DNA of 64,000 bases, from assembly GCF_001700965.1 (NCBI RefSeq), contig NZ_CP016756.1, positions 4,144,501-4,208,500 on the forward strand. Direction: 5' to 3'. A program made the position numbers and the translations under genes. Shown one piece after another: positions 40,544 to 48,455 of the stretch. How positions within the stretch are numbered: position 1 is the stretch's first letter; every line of letters starts with the position of its first letter. Source of the DNA: Stenotrophomonas nitritireducens (GTDB taxonomy: Bacteria; Pseudomonadota; Gammaproteobacteria; Xanthomonadales; Xanthomonadaceae). The notes beneath the pieces are model-generated. The model did no database searches, was not told the origin of the DNA, and saw only the letters and a list, made by a program, of their open reading frames with translations.

Positions 40544-43366
40544 TTGATTCCAATCACCGCACTTACAGCGCAAGGCAGGAACAAAGACGGCAAGGCAGTC
40601 GTTGAATACCTGCTCGCTACCGAAGGCTTGATTCGCTACTACAACGGCGAGACTCAAGAGATCTCGGCGTCATATTGGGGCGGAAAGCTCGCGCATAAAA
40701 TGAAGCTCGCTGGCGTTGCTGTGGATGGTAAGCATATGCTCTCTCTATGCGACGGATTTCATCCTTTCACTCATGAACCGCTTTGCCAGAATGCTGGCGA
40801 AAAGCCGGTCCTAAAGCCAAAGTTCGATGCGAAGGGTGCTCCGCTCTGGGACGAGGATGGCAACCAGGTCATGATTGAGCAGGGCGGTCATCGTGTTGGT
40901 TATGAGCTGACGTTTAGTGCGCCAAAGTCATTGTCTACCGTGTTTGCTCTGGCAGATCAGGATGAGCGAGAGAAGATACTGGAAGTTCAACGTAGGGCTG
41001 TCGAGCGGGCCTTTGTCTACATCGAAAGCAAGGTCGAGACCCGGCGTGATCAAGGTGGCAAGACTGTCATCCCAGTCGATGGATTGATCGTCTCTTTTCA
41101 TCAGCATCTAAGTTCAAGGAATCTGGACCCTCAGATTCACACCCATGCGCTTGCGTATGCCGTTGCGAAGGGGGTCGATGGGAAGTGGGGCACATACGAT
41201 AGCTACGAGATTTTCGCTCATCGCAAAGCGGCTGATGAGATCTACAAGAACGAGCTCGCTGCGGGCTTGAAAGCCTTGGGTTGCAAGATTGAACAGCACG
41301 TCGAGGTCAATGCCCTGGGCGAGAAGACGGGTGTTCGCACATGGGAGATTCCTGGCACAGAACGGCTTTCAAAGCTCTGGTCAAGTCGTCGCGAAGACAT
41401 CTTGAAACATCAGCAAGAAAATGGCGGGACGATGCAGCAAGCGTCTCTTGCAACACGCAAGCACAAGGATGAACCCACTTTCCTTGAGCTGGTTGAAGCC
41501 TGGAAACAGGATGCTATTGAGTTGAAGAAGCAGCACCCCGAGCTTCTGACGACCGTTACTGAGATCAAGCGGCAGGAGATCACCAGGGAGTTCGTCCCTG
41601 CTACTGACGAAGAGATCTTGGAGCTTCTCCACGAGAACGAAGCAATCTTTGATGAAAAAGAGCTCCGTTTTCGGTTGGGACAGGCTAACTCGGGAATGAT
41701 CGACTCAATTCAGCTGGACGCCATGGTGCCGGACTTCATACAGCGCAACAATCTTGTGCGTGTCTGCCCTGAGCGAATCCACACGGACGACATGGGCTCA
41801 ACCTTAGCTCGCCGGCATACAGAGCAGCGCTTTGCAGCACCCTGGATGGTGTCGATGGAGCAGGAGATCCTCCATAAGACTTTGAGTCGCGAGGGCGAGA
41901 TCTCCCAGCACATGCCGCTCGATAAGCTTAACGACGCCATCCAAGCCTTCGAAGCCGCAAAAGGCTTCCAGATCAGTCCAGAGCAGCGTGAGGCAGTTGA
42001 GCACCTCACCATCAATACAGGGGGCGTGGGCGTGCTCTCCGGGCTTGCTGGAACAGGAAAGACAACAGTGAGCCAGATCTATGCAGAGGCCTTCAAAGCC
42101 GATGGGCGCACCGTGCTTGGAGCCTGTGTTTCGAACGAGGCGGCCGAAAAGCTTCACCAGGAATCGGGCCTTGTGTGCACTAGCGTTGCCAAGCTGATCA
42201 GTGATTTGGGCAAGTCCAAGCTCAAACTGACGGATAAGCACGTCGTCGTCCTGGACGAGGCAGGAATGGTGGACAGCCGCCAGACTCGGGACCTGATGGC
42301 CTATTGCCAAAAAGCAGGAGCAAAGCTCATCTTGCAGGGTGACCAGGAGCAAATCCAACCGGTGGGTGCGGGCTCGGGCATGTCCATTGCAAAAGAGGCA
42401 ATTGGCGACGCAAAGCTCACGGAGATCCGCCGTCAGAAGAACGCACAGGACCGACATACAGCAGGGCTTTTCTACAACTACGGCGCTGATGGCAAGGTCC
42501 GAAACGCAGACAAAGTGCAGTCACGCGGTGACATCATTGAGAAGAGCAAGAAGATCTTTCAAGCGCTTGCAGACAACGGCCAGGTAGACGAGTGGGCAAC
42601 TGCTGAGCAAGCCAAAAAGGCTTGTATCAAAGCCTATTTCAACAGTTCTGCACCTACCCAAGAGCGTCTCATTCTTGCTCACTCGAACGAAGATATGCAG
42701 GATCTCAATCGACGGGTTCGGCAGGAATTGAAGGCACGTGGTCAGGTAGACAAAGAGGACTGCACGTTCCGATCTATTGGCAAAAATAAGGTGTTTCGTG
42801 ACCTTACGTTGAGCCGGGGTGATCAGGTCATCTTCAACGTCAAAGATGAAGGCCTGGATGTCATCAACGGAACGAAAGGGATAGTGAAAAGCATCAAGCA
42901 AGGCAGTGCGGGCGGGGTGAGCCTTGGCGTTGAGATCGAGCGCAACGGGGTCACGAAGACGATCCGCTTTGACTCGCATGAATACAGTGCTCTTGATCTG
43001 TCCTATTGCTCAACAATCCATAAGGCCCAGGGGCAGGGCAAGACTGACATCTTCCATCTCGGACATGCTGGAATGACCGACAACCAGAGCGCTTTGGTGG
43101 CCTTTACCCGGCTGACCAAAGGCAGCTACACGCTGTTCGCCGACTCTATGAGCTTAGAACAGATCAAAGGGAAGCTTGGGCAGCAACGGCTCAAAGAGAA
43201 CGCCATTGAGGTGAAGAAGCCCATGCGGGTGAAGCAGCCCGACCTGAAAGGCGAGTTTGAGCAGCTGGGTCAGCAGCTGGGGCAAAAATTGAAGGTCAAT
43301 TCCGATTTCGTGGCACGTTTGACCGCTCGTCGGAAAAGACAAGCCCGGGTGGCACTAACACGTTGA
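40544..43366 (+). CDS. MobF-type relaxase-helicase (TraI/TrwC-like)
   Basis: 940 residues, TTG start after GAGGAGATC. The relaxase domain (1-300) has candidate catalytic tyrosines near the N-terminus (Y32, Y33) and the metal-binding histidines in FHQH (185-188) and QIHTHA (198-202). The helicase part has Walker A GLAGTGKT (about 499-506), VVLDEAGMVDSRQ (about 566-578) and a C-terminal SF1B block with STIHKAQGQ. It nicks oriT, pilots the strand into the recipient and unwinds it 5' to 3'. It ends in an arginine-rich tail (ARRKRQARVALTR), a pattern common in secreted relaxases. Immediately downstream of the coupling protein operon. Confidence 0.93.
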   Translation: MIPITALTAQGRNKDGKAVVEYLLATEGLIRYYNGETQEISASYWGGKLAHKMKLAGVAVDGKHMLSLCDGFHPFTHEPLCQNAGEKPVLKPKFDAKGAPLWDEDGNQVMIEQGGHRVGYELTFSAPKSLSTVFALADQDEREKILEVQRRAVERAFVYIESKVETRRDQGGKTVIPVDGLIVSFHQHLSSRNLDPQIHTHALAYAVAKGVDGKWGTYDSYEIFAHRKAADEIYKNELAAGLKALGCKIEQHVEVNALGEKTGVRTWEIPGTERLSKLWSSRREDILKHQQENGGTMQQASLATRKHKDEPTFLELVEAWKQDAIELKKQHPELLTTVTEIKRQEITREFVPATDEEILELLHENEAIFDEKELRFRLGQANSGMIDSIQLDAMVPDFIQRNNLVRVCPERIHTDDMGSTLARRHTEQRFAAPWMVSMEQEILHKTLSREGEISQHMPLDKLNDAIQAFEAAKGFQISPEQREAVEHLTINTGGVGVLSGLAGTGKTTVSQIYAEAFKADGRTVLGACVSNEAAEKLHQESGLVCTSVAKLISDLGKSKLKLTDKHVVVLDEAGMVDSRQTRDLMAYCQKAGAKLILQGDQEQIQPVGAGSGMSIAKEAIGDAKLTEIRRQKNAQDRHTAGLFYNYGADGKVRNADKVQSRGDIIEKSKKIFQALADNGQVDEWATAEQAKKACIKAYFNSSAPTQERLILAHSNEDMQDLNRRVRQELKARGQVDKEDCTFRSIGKNKVFRDLTLSRGDQVIFNVKDEGLDVINGTKGIVKSIKQGSAGGVSLGVEIERNGVTKTIRFDSHEYSALDLSYCSTIHKAQGQGKTDIFHLGHAGMTDNQSALVAFTRLTKGSYTLFADSMSLEQIKGKLGQQRLKENAIEVKKPMRVKQPDLKGEFEQLGQQLGQKLKVNSDFVARLTARRKRQARVALTR

Positions 43367-43427
43367 TTCTGCTCTAGATATGGTGCAGCATGGCCTTGCC
43401 GGGGTTGGCCTGGTCAAAGGAATCGAC

Positions 43428-43934
43428 ATGAGCCTTCTTACCAAGTTCTCCAACATCTTGAGCCAGCAAAACAAACAAGCTGTGGATCAGGGACTCAATA
43501 GCATTCATGGTGACCAGGTCGCCCACCAAGCCGACCGAGCACGAGAGTATCGAGGACAGGCACGCACTGCACAGTTCGAGAACGTGCAGCTTGGGATCAA
43601 TCTGGGCAACGCAACGAGCGAGCTTGAAGTCACGAAGAAGGCGCTCTTGAAGTCCAAGTGCGAGACTGCTCGGATGCAGGGGTTCGTTGAGAACTACGCA
43701 GCGACGATGAGTGTCATGAAGGACGTCATTGAAGACCTTCGTCGCGATGAGTCCCAATTCCGTGGGCTTGATGACAAGGCTTTTGCCGAAATGCTCAACG
43801 ACGCGGTCGAAAAAGTGCGAACTTCGCCTGACGGAAAACAACTCGGGAAGCATCGTGTCAGTCATTTTGTGGAAGGCTGTGAGTTCACAAATCCTGATGG
43901 TGGCTTTATTTTTGAGTATCCTCATTTCATCTAA
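43428..43934 (+). CDS. Coiled-coil protein downstream of the relaxase
   Basis: 168 residues from the ATG after AAAGGAATCGAC. Long heptad-rich helix from about 10 to 110, then a short ordered C-terminus (GKHRVSHFVEGCEFTNPDGGFIFEYP). No domain recognised. It is in the relaxase transcription unit and closed by a strong terminator at 43954; perhaps a relaxosome or pilus accessory. Confidence 0.65.
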   Translation: MSLLTKFSNILSQQNKQAVDQGLNSIHGDQVAHQADRAREYRGQARTAQFENVQLGINLGNATSELEVTKKALLKSKCETARMQGFVENYAATMSVMKDVIEDLRRDESQFRGLDDKAFAEMLNDAVEKVRTSPDGKQLGKHRVSHFVEGCEFTNPDGGFIFEYPHFI

Positions 43935-43953
43935 TAGATCCGTGCTTCATTTC

Positions 43954-43977
43954 AGCCGCCTTCGGGCGGTTTTTTTT
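43954..43977 (+). terminator. Rho-independent terminator
   Basis: AGCCGCC TTC GGGCGGT with T8, closing the relaxase unit. Confidence 0.9.
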
Positions 43978-43986
43978 GCCCAATGA

Positions 43987-44015
43987 TTGACAAACGAATG
44001 ATCTGGCTTTTGATG
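43987..44015 (+). promoter_or_regulatory. Element-family promoter of the prepilin unit
   Basis: TTGACA, 17 bp ending ATCTGGCTT, then TTGATG, before AGAGGAGATCGTC and the ATG at 44041. Confidence 0.75.
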
Positions 44016-44040
44016 AAAAGACCCATCAGAGGAGATCGTC

Positions 44041-44238
44041 ATGAAAAAAATTCCAAATCCACTTTTGCTCGCAGCCGTTGTGGCGAGCTTCGTTTCAATG
44101 CTGATCCTTTGGCCGAGCTATGGAGCTTCGCCCTTCCAACTCTCTACATACATGGCATCAGCTGCCCTTGCACTGGCTCTGTGCTTGACGCGCTTGAAGA
44201 AGATCTTGGTGGCAGAGCGAGTAAAGGCCAAGCAATGA
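44041..44238 (+). CDS. Small membrane protein upstream of prepilin
   Basis: 65 residues with two hydrophobic helices (LLLAAVVASFVSMLILW and STYMASAALALALCL) and a basic C-terminus (LKKILVAERVKAKQ). Its stop overlaps the prepilin start (ATGA). It may be an inner-membrane chaperone or assembly factor for the prepilin; no family recognised. Confidence 0.7.
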   Translation: MKKIPNPLLLAAVVASFVSMLILWPSYGASPFQLSTYMASAALALALCLTRLKKILVAERVKAKQ

Positions 44239-44732
44239 GGTCTCGAGGCTTTGCACTCGTCGAGCTCAGCCTTGTCGTTGGCCTTGCTGCGATAGCCAGT
44301 GTAGGTGCCTGGATGGCCTTCGGTCCTACATCCGTTGGCACAAGGATCCAACAAGAAGCGGCAAATCTTACCCAATTGGCTGACGCCATCGCTGCGGACT
44401 TCGCTGTCGCAGAAGGGCGCTACCAAAGCGTCAATGCAGCAAGCGCCGTTGAGCGCAAGTTGGCACCGTCAGCCTGGGTAGACGGCCAAGGTCTTCACTC
44501 TCGGACCCTTGGCAACATCGAGCTTTCAACCCTCAATGCAGGGCAGGGCTTCCGAATCACCGCGACTGCAGTCCAGGCGAAGCTTTGCCTAGGGCTGGTG
44601 CAGAGCTCTGTCAGGGCGTTTTCGGAAGTCCACGTCAATGGCGTGCTGGTTTACTCTCGCCGTTCTCTCAATCACGGTGCGTTGGCCGAGAGCTGTGCTG
44701 AGGGTGGCGAAGTAGCATTTGACCGCAGCTAG
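44235..44732 (+). CDS. Type IV prepilin-like protein
   Basis: 165 residues. The N-terminus MRSRGFALVELSLVVGLAAIAS has the features of a type IV prepilin: a short basic leader ending in G at 5, then F, and E at position 5 of the mature helix, followed by a long hydrophobic alpha-1. Prepilin peptidase would cut after G5. The globular part has two cysteines (KLCLGLV, ESCAEG) placed for a D-loop. No other pilin, prepilin peptidase or assembly ATPase lies in the window; it may be the PilS/PilV-like part of a conjugative thin pilus whose other genes are outside. Confidence 0.8.
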   Translation: MRSRGFALVELSLVVGLAAIASVGAWMAFGPTSVGTRIQQEAANLTQLADAIAADFAVAEGRYQSVNAASAVERKLAPSAWVDGQGLHSRTLGNIELSTLNAGQGFRITATAVQAKLCLGLVQSSVRAFSEVHVNGVLVYSRRSLNHGALAESCAEGGEVAFDRS

Positions 44733-44750
44733 AACACAAAAGCAGCAATC

Positions 44751-45179
44751 CTATTTGCGGCCTGTGGTGAAATAGTTGTCAGGACTGTTTGCCCCTCTGC
44801 ACGTCCGTGAGACATCAATAGATCGCTGTGAGTTAGCAAACCCGTGCCTGAGCTTGGCTAGCCTATCAGCGGCCCCCTCGAAATATGCACTAGCCAGGAA
44901 GTAGTCAGCAGCTGCCTCTCTCGCCAGACGTTTGCTATCGAGCGACGCACTGGCACACAATAAATTCTCGGGGTGCTTTTCGGCGTAATCGCTGACAATC
45001 AAGCTCTCTTCAAAAGCTTGCTTCGTTTGTAATCTGAGTCTCGGCAGATCGCGTTTCATCTGTTCAATTATTTTGGGAGATGGGCCGCTTTGAAATTTGA
45101 GCTGATTGCTGTCTTTTACGGTTTCAGCGTTGAAAAAGATGGCAAGCGCCAGTGGTAGAAATAATAGATACAGCTTCAT
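44751..45179 (-). CDS. Exported helical protein
   Basis: 142 residues starting at MKLYLLFLPLALAIFF. The hydrophobic N-terminus is a signal peptide or anchor. The rest is helical with three cysteines. The start is fixed by AAGGAGACC. A family promoter at 45209 (minus strand) drives it. Function unknown; it lies beside prepilin and adhesin genes, so a surface role is likely. Confidence 0.65.
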   Translation of the reverse strand: MKLYLLFLPLALAIFFNAETVKDSNQLKFQSGPSPKIIEQMKRDLPRLRLQTKQAFEESLIVSDYAEKHPENLLCASASLDSKRLAREAAADYFLASAYFEGAADRLAKLRHGFANSQRSIDVSRTCRGANSPDNYFTTGRK

Positions 45180-45208
45180 CGAGGTCTCCTTTGTTATTGA
45201 GTAGTCCT

Positions 45209-45237
45209 CAGTCAAAGGTGATCTGGGCTGTTGTCAA
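45209..45237 (-). promoter_or_regulatory. Element-family promoter (minus)
   Basis: On the minus strand: TTGACA, 17 bp ending ATCACCTT, then TGACTG, 30 bases before the start at 45179. Confidence 0.75.
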
Positions 45238-45257
45238 TGCTTCTGAGGAAAAAAGAT

Positions 45258-45325
45258 GGGGGCCCCCTCACTCAAAAAGGGAGCCCCCGCCTGGGAAGAA
45301 GGAGATCGGATCTCCCCAGGTTTGA
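45258..45325. terminator. Terminator and palindrome after the adhesin gene
   Basis: GGGGGC...GCCCCC arms (45259-45288) form a long hairpin downstream of the adhesin stop. A second palindrome, GGAGATC-G-GATCTCC (45301-45315), follows within CCTGGG...CCCAGG arms. The first is the probable adhesin terminator. Confidence 0.6.
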
Positions 45326-45332
45326 ACAATTA

Positions 45333-47378
45333 TTAGCGGCCGAGGTTGACTGAGATGCCAATACCACCCTGCATGGATCCGCCACCCATTCCTTTGGAGA
45401 AGCCTGCCGACAAGTTGACCCTCTCACTCACGCGGGCCTTCCAACCCACCGCCACAGCAGCTTTGTTGCCATAGAATCCAACGCCAGCAGTGGCATGGAC
45501 TTCACCGATGACGCCAGAAGTCTGTGCACCCATCATTGAAGCGAATGCTGCGGACTGAGCTCCCTGGATCTTGACCTCACGTTCCAGATTGCCAACGCGC
45601 CGTGTGGTGTCTTCCCAACGATCTGACCACTGTTGCTGCATGTCATAGAGCTGACCGCCATTGACCGCGTCTGTTGATCCCTGGGAGATCGAGCCGTTGC
45701 CCACCCCGGTTACCCGGTTGCCACCAGCGTTGATTCCATCACCGTTGATGATGGTCTTGGCTACCTTGATCGATCCGTGATCGCTCAGCTCGACTTGATC
45801 TGAGAGGCTCACAGAGGTGCTCCCATCTGCCTGAGTCTGAACTTCGATGTTCTTGCCAGCTGCCACATTGGCCGAGCCGTTTTTCCCATCTTGACCTGGA
45901 TCGCCCTTATCGCCTTTAGGGCCTTGCGCTCCCACGTCACCTTTCTCGCCCTGCGGTCCAGGAGTGTTGGATCCACCGCCACCAGGTGCGTTCTCCAAGC
46001 CCGTCACCCGACCATCCAGATCTGCCAGCGCATCGCCAACCGTGTTGTAGCTCGCACCGCTCAGGAAGTTGAAGCTTGGAGCTGTGATGGTGTTCGTGAC
46101 CGCGTTGTAGTTGGCACCGCCACCCAAATAGCTGGTGGTCGAAGAGAGAGCGTTTTGGGTGTTGGTGACTTGAACGGAGACGCTGTTGAGCTGACCCATG
46201 TTGACCGCGTCAGTCTCATCCTGGCCGCTCGCGATGTTCGTCAAGCGAACGGGCTGACCAGCCGCGCTGCCAAAGCTCGCGGTCATTGACTCAGTGCACA
46301 ATGCACCGTAGCCAATGGCAATGCAGTCCTGTCCGGCCTTTGCGTATGCACCCAAAGCCACTGACGAATCACCAGCAACGGTTTGATGTCCGCCCGCAAA
46401 AGCAGAATCACCCGCTGAACTGAGACTGCCGACGACTGTCGATCCATAGAGCGAAGCCGCGCTGTCTGCGCCAATTACAGTGTTGTATGTGCCGGTTGCC
46501 TTGGCCCCGGGACCTGCTGCTACGACCGACTGACCTGTGGCTTGTGTGGTGTCTGAACCATCAGAGACAGGGGATGTCGCCTTGAAATATGGTGAGGCCG
46601 ATCCACTGCTTGGCTTGTTGTCCAGGGCGGTCAAGGCAGCTCCGACAGTTGTATAAGTGCCGGTCGAAAGAGCGTAGCTTGGAGCGGTGAAAGCGCCATT
46701 CGTGAAGCTCGCTCCGCCCCCCAGAGACGCAGCAAGTGGGACAATCTGGCTCACGATCACTGCATCATTTGCACCCTGACCGGCTGCAACATTGACGATT
46801 CGGCGACGCAAGCTGCTGTCACCCACAGAAACGGTATTGGCACCCCCGTCTGTGGAACCGTGGCCTAGGGAGACAGCATTTTGGGAGGACGCTTCGCCGC
46901 CAATAGCGATTGTGCGGGCCCCTGTTGCTTGTCCGCCAACGGCAATCGCTGAGCCAAACATGCTGCCGTTTGCGACCGCACCAGATCCGATGGCAATGCT
47001 CGAAAGCGTCGAAGCGTTAGCATTGAATCCAATGGCTACGGCGGTAGTCGTTGCTTGGGAGAAGTTGCCGATGGCTGTTCCACCATAGCTAGAGGACGAT
47101 GTGTCGCCGATGGCAACCCCGCCATAAGTGTTGCTTGATCTGTTGCCGATGACTGTTGCGGTCCCAGTCTCCATGCCATTTCCTAGGGTCCAGGCACCGA
47201 CCCAGGCGGTTGCACCGTTTCCGAGCACCAAGCACCCTGCATAGGCGTTCTGAGCGCAAGTAGCTGCCTCAGTCCCTTTGATGTAGATCTGATCGCCGAC
47301 TGTGTCAGCCATGGCCGGATGGGCGAAGGCTGCAAGTGCGAACGACAGCGCGAGTGAGAGTTTTCGTAAGGCATTCAT
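45333..47378 (-). CDS. YadA-type trimeric autotransporter adhesin with collagen-like segment
   Basis: 681 residues from the ATG at 47378. Signal peptide (ALRKLSLALSFALAAFAHPAMA), then a head rich in short left-handed-helix repeats (AIGxxA, SVALGA words, about 90-390) and neck motifs (IVNVAAG, LTNIASG). A collagen-like stretch of about nine G-X-Y triplets (GPQGEKGDVGAQG and following, near 470-500) precedes a coiled-coil stalk and the YadA C-terminal beta-barrel anchor ending in ISVNLGR. It should trimerise and export itself to bind surfaces or host cells. Coupled to the upstream 47375 gene. Confidence 0.93.
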   Translation of the reverse strand: MNALRKLSLALSFALAAFAHPAMADTVGDQIYIKGTEAATCAQNAYAGCLVLGNGATAWVGAWTLGNGMETGTATVIGNRSSNTYGGVAIGDTSSSSYGGTAIGNFSQATTTAVAIGFNANASTLSSIAIGSGAVANGSMFGSAIAVGGQATGARTIAIGGEASSQNAVSLGHGSTDGGANTVSVGDSSLRRRIVNVAAGQGANDAVIVSQIVPLAASLGGGASFTNGAFTAPSYALSTGTYTTVGAALTALDNKPSSGSASPYFKATSPVSDGSDTTQATGQSVVAAGPGAKATGTYNTVIGADSAASLYGSTVVGSLSSAGDSAFAGGHQTVAGDSSVALGAYAKAGQDCIAIGYGALCTESMTASFGSAAGQPVRLTNIASGQDETDAVNMGQLNSVSVQVTNTQNALSSTTSYLGGGANYNAVTNTITAPSFNFLSGASYNTVGDALADLDGRVTGLENAPGGGGSNTPGPQGEKGDVGAQGPKGDKGDPGQDGKNGSANVAAGKNIEVQTQADGSTSVSLSDQVELSDHGSIKVAKTIINGDGINAGGNRVTGVGNGSISQGSTDAVNGGQLYDMQQQWSDRWEDTTRRVGNLEREVKIQGAQSAAFASMMGAQTSGVIGEVHATAGVGFYGNKAAVAVGWKARVSERVNLSAGFSKGMGGGSMQGGIGISVNLGR

Positions 47379-47749
47379 TGCTTCACCCCACAAACAAACG
47401 TGGGGCCAGGCACTGCGCTGATCTTCCCGACTTTGTCTGGCTTGGAGATCACGACTTCTTGGAAGCTCCCTCCTTTCTTTGATGCAAAGGTCGCGGTGTA
47501 GCGCCCGTCTCTGCCTGTGCGTGCTTCCGCGACGGGAGACGTTCCCTGATTTGCTCGAATGACGATATGCGCATCAGAGACGAGTTCGTTAGCAACTATC
47601 AGTGCGCCTTCGACCGTGCAAACGCCGTTCTGGAAAGACACTGTTGGCTTGACGGCCGCATTGAATGCCTGGGGATCGACAGTTGTGATCACTGTTGCAA
47701 AGGCTGGTGTCGATAAAAGGGCAAGTAGTGGGATAAATAATTTAAACAC
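47375..47749 (-). CDS. Exported protein coupled to the adhesin
   Basis: 124 residues from GTG (CGGAGATCCA upstream). Signal peptide (FKLFIPLLALLSTPAFA) then a beta-sandwich-like domain: [25 protein letters not shown] words resemble a carboxypeptidase-regulatory or Ig-like fold. Two cysteines (GVCTVEG, FVCGVK). The stop overlaps the adhesin start (ATGA), so a role in adhesin export or stability is likely. Confidence 0.65.
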   Translation of the reverse strand: MFKLFIPLLALLSTPAFATVITTVDPQAFNAAVKPTVSFQNGVCTVEGALIVANELVSDAHIVIRANQGTSPVAEARTGRDGRYTATFASKKGGSFQEVVISKPDKVGKISAVPGPTFVCGVKQ

Positions 47750-47776
47750 TGGATCTCCGTTTCGTTGAGTTGCCTT

Positions 47777-47805
47777 CAACAAAACAGAAAAAATCTAAAG
47801 CGCAA
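47777..47805 (-). promoter_or_regulatory. Element-family promoter of the adhesin operon (minus)
   Basis: On the minus strand: TTGCGC, 17 bp ending TTTTTTCTGTT, then TTGTTG. It matches the GIY-YIG promoter at 2687 in its last 12 bases. Confidence 0.6.
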
Positions 47806-47817
47806 GACGTTGATCAC

Positions 47818-47845
47818 AAAAAAACCGCCCGAAGGCGGCTTTATT
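47818..47845 (-). terminator. Rho-independent terminator of the pilus operon
   Basis: CCGCC CGAA GGCGG with runs of A and T on both sides; on the minus strand it ends the pilin gene. Confidence 0.85.
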
Positions 47846-47860
47846 TTATGCGCGGCGATC

Positions 47861-48379
47861 TTAGTAAGAGATCGTGATTTGACGTTCTGCTGTGTAAGTG
47901 CCAACAGCTGCATATGTCGCGTCCGTGTTGACAGTGATGCGAGTGCTAAACACTTGTTCTGCGCCAGTCCCAACGGAGCTCAATGCCGCGTTGTTTGCGG
48001 TAGTGCTAAAAGGTTGCCAGTTCGACGGGCCCGTCAAGCCAAAGCTTGCGCGTGCCTTGATCTCTTTTGAAGTCGCAGCGTCAGTCATCGCGAAGTTGCC
48101 AGATGCATCCGCTGTATCCATTTCAACGGTGTAGGGGAGATCTTTGTTGCAGGTGACAGTCAAATCCTGGACCGCAGAGAGCGCGACCAGGACGCTTCCC
48201 TCGTCTTTATCGCCGAGCTGCATGAAAACATCCTGCGGGATAGCCATGGTGCAGATCGCTGCTTGAACGGCAGTGACGTTCATTGTCTGTGTGTCAGTCG
48301 CAGCAAAAGCCGGATTTGCAGCTGCCATCGCTAATCCAAACGCTAAGCCGGTCGCGACAGTGATTTTACTTTTTAACAT
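47861..48379 (-). CDS. Csu/spore-coat-U type pilin subunit
   Basis: 172 residues. Signal peptide ITVATGLAFGLAMAAANPAFA, then a beta-sandwich of the spore-coat-U (SCPU) family with conserved early Cys (AAICTMAIP) and DLTVTCNKDLPYTV. It ends in the strand ERQITISY used for donor-strand exchange. It is the only pilin of the operon, so it probably forms the fibre. Last gene on the minus strand after chaperone and usher. Confidence 0.85.
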   Translation of the reverse strand: MLKSKITVATGLAFGLAMAAANPAFAATDTQTMNVTAVQAAICTMAIPQDVFMQLGDKDEGSVLVALSAVQDLTVTCNKDLPYTVEMDTADASGNFAMTDAATSKEIKARASFGLTGPSNWQPFSTTANNAALSSVGTGAEQVFSTRITVNTDATYAAVGTYTAERQITISY

Positions 48380-48455
48380 CGATTGATCTCCTTCATTGAT
48401 AAGCGGAATTGCTTAGGATCCAGTCGAAGTTAAGGCGAATTTAAATTTGCGCAAG

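Noticed and set aside
47765..48070. Plus-strand frames opposite the pilin and adhesin genes
   Set aside because: They mirror genes with signal peptides and clear families on the minus strand.
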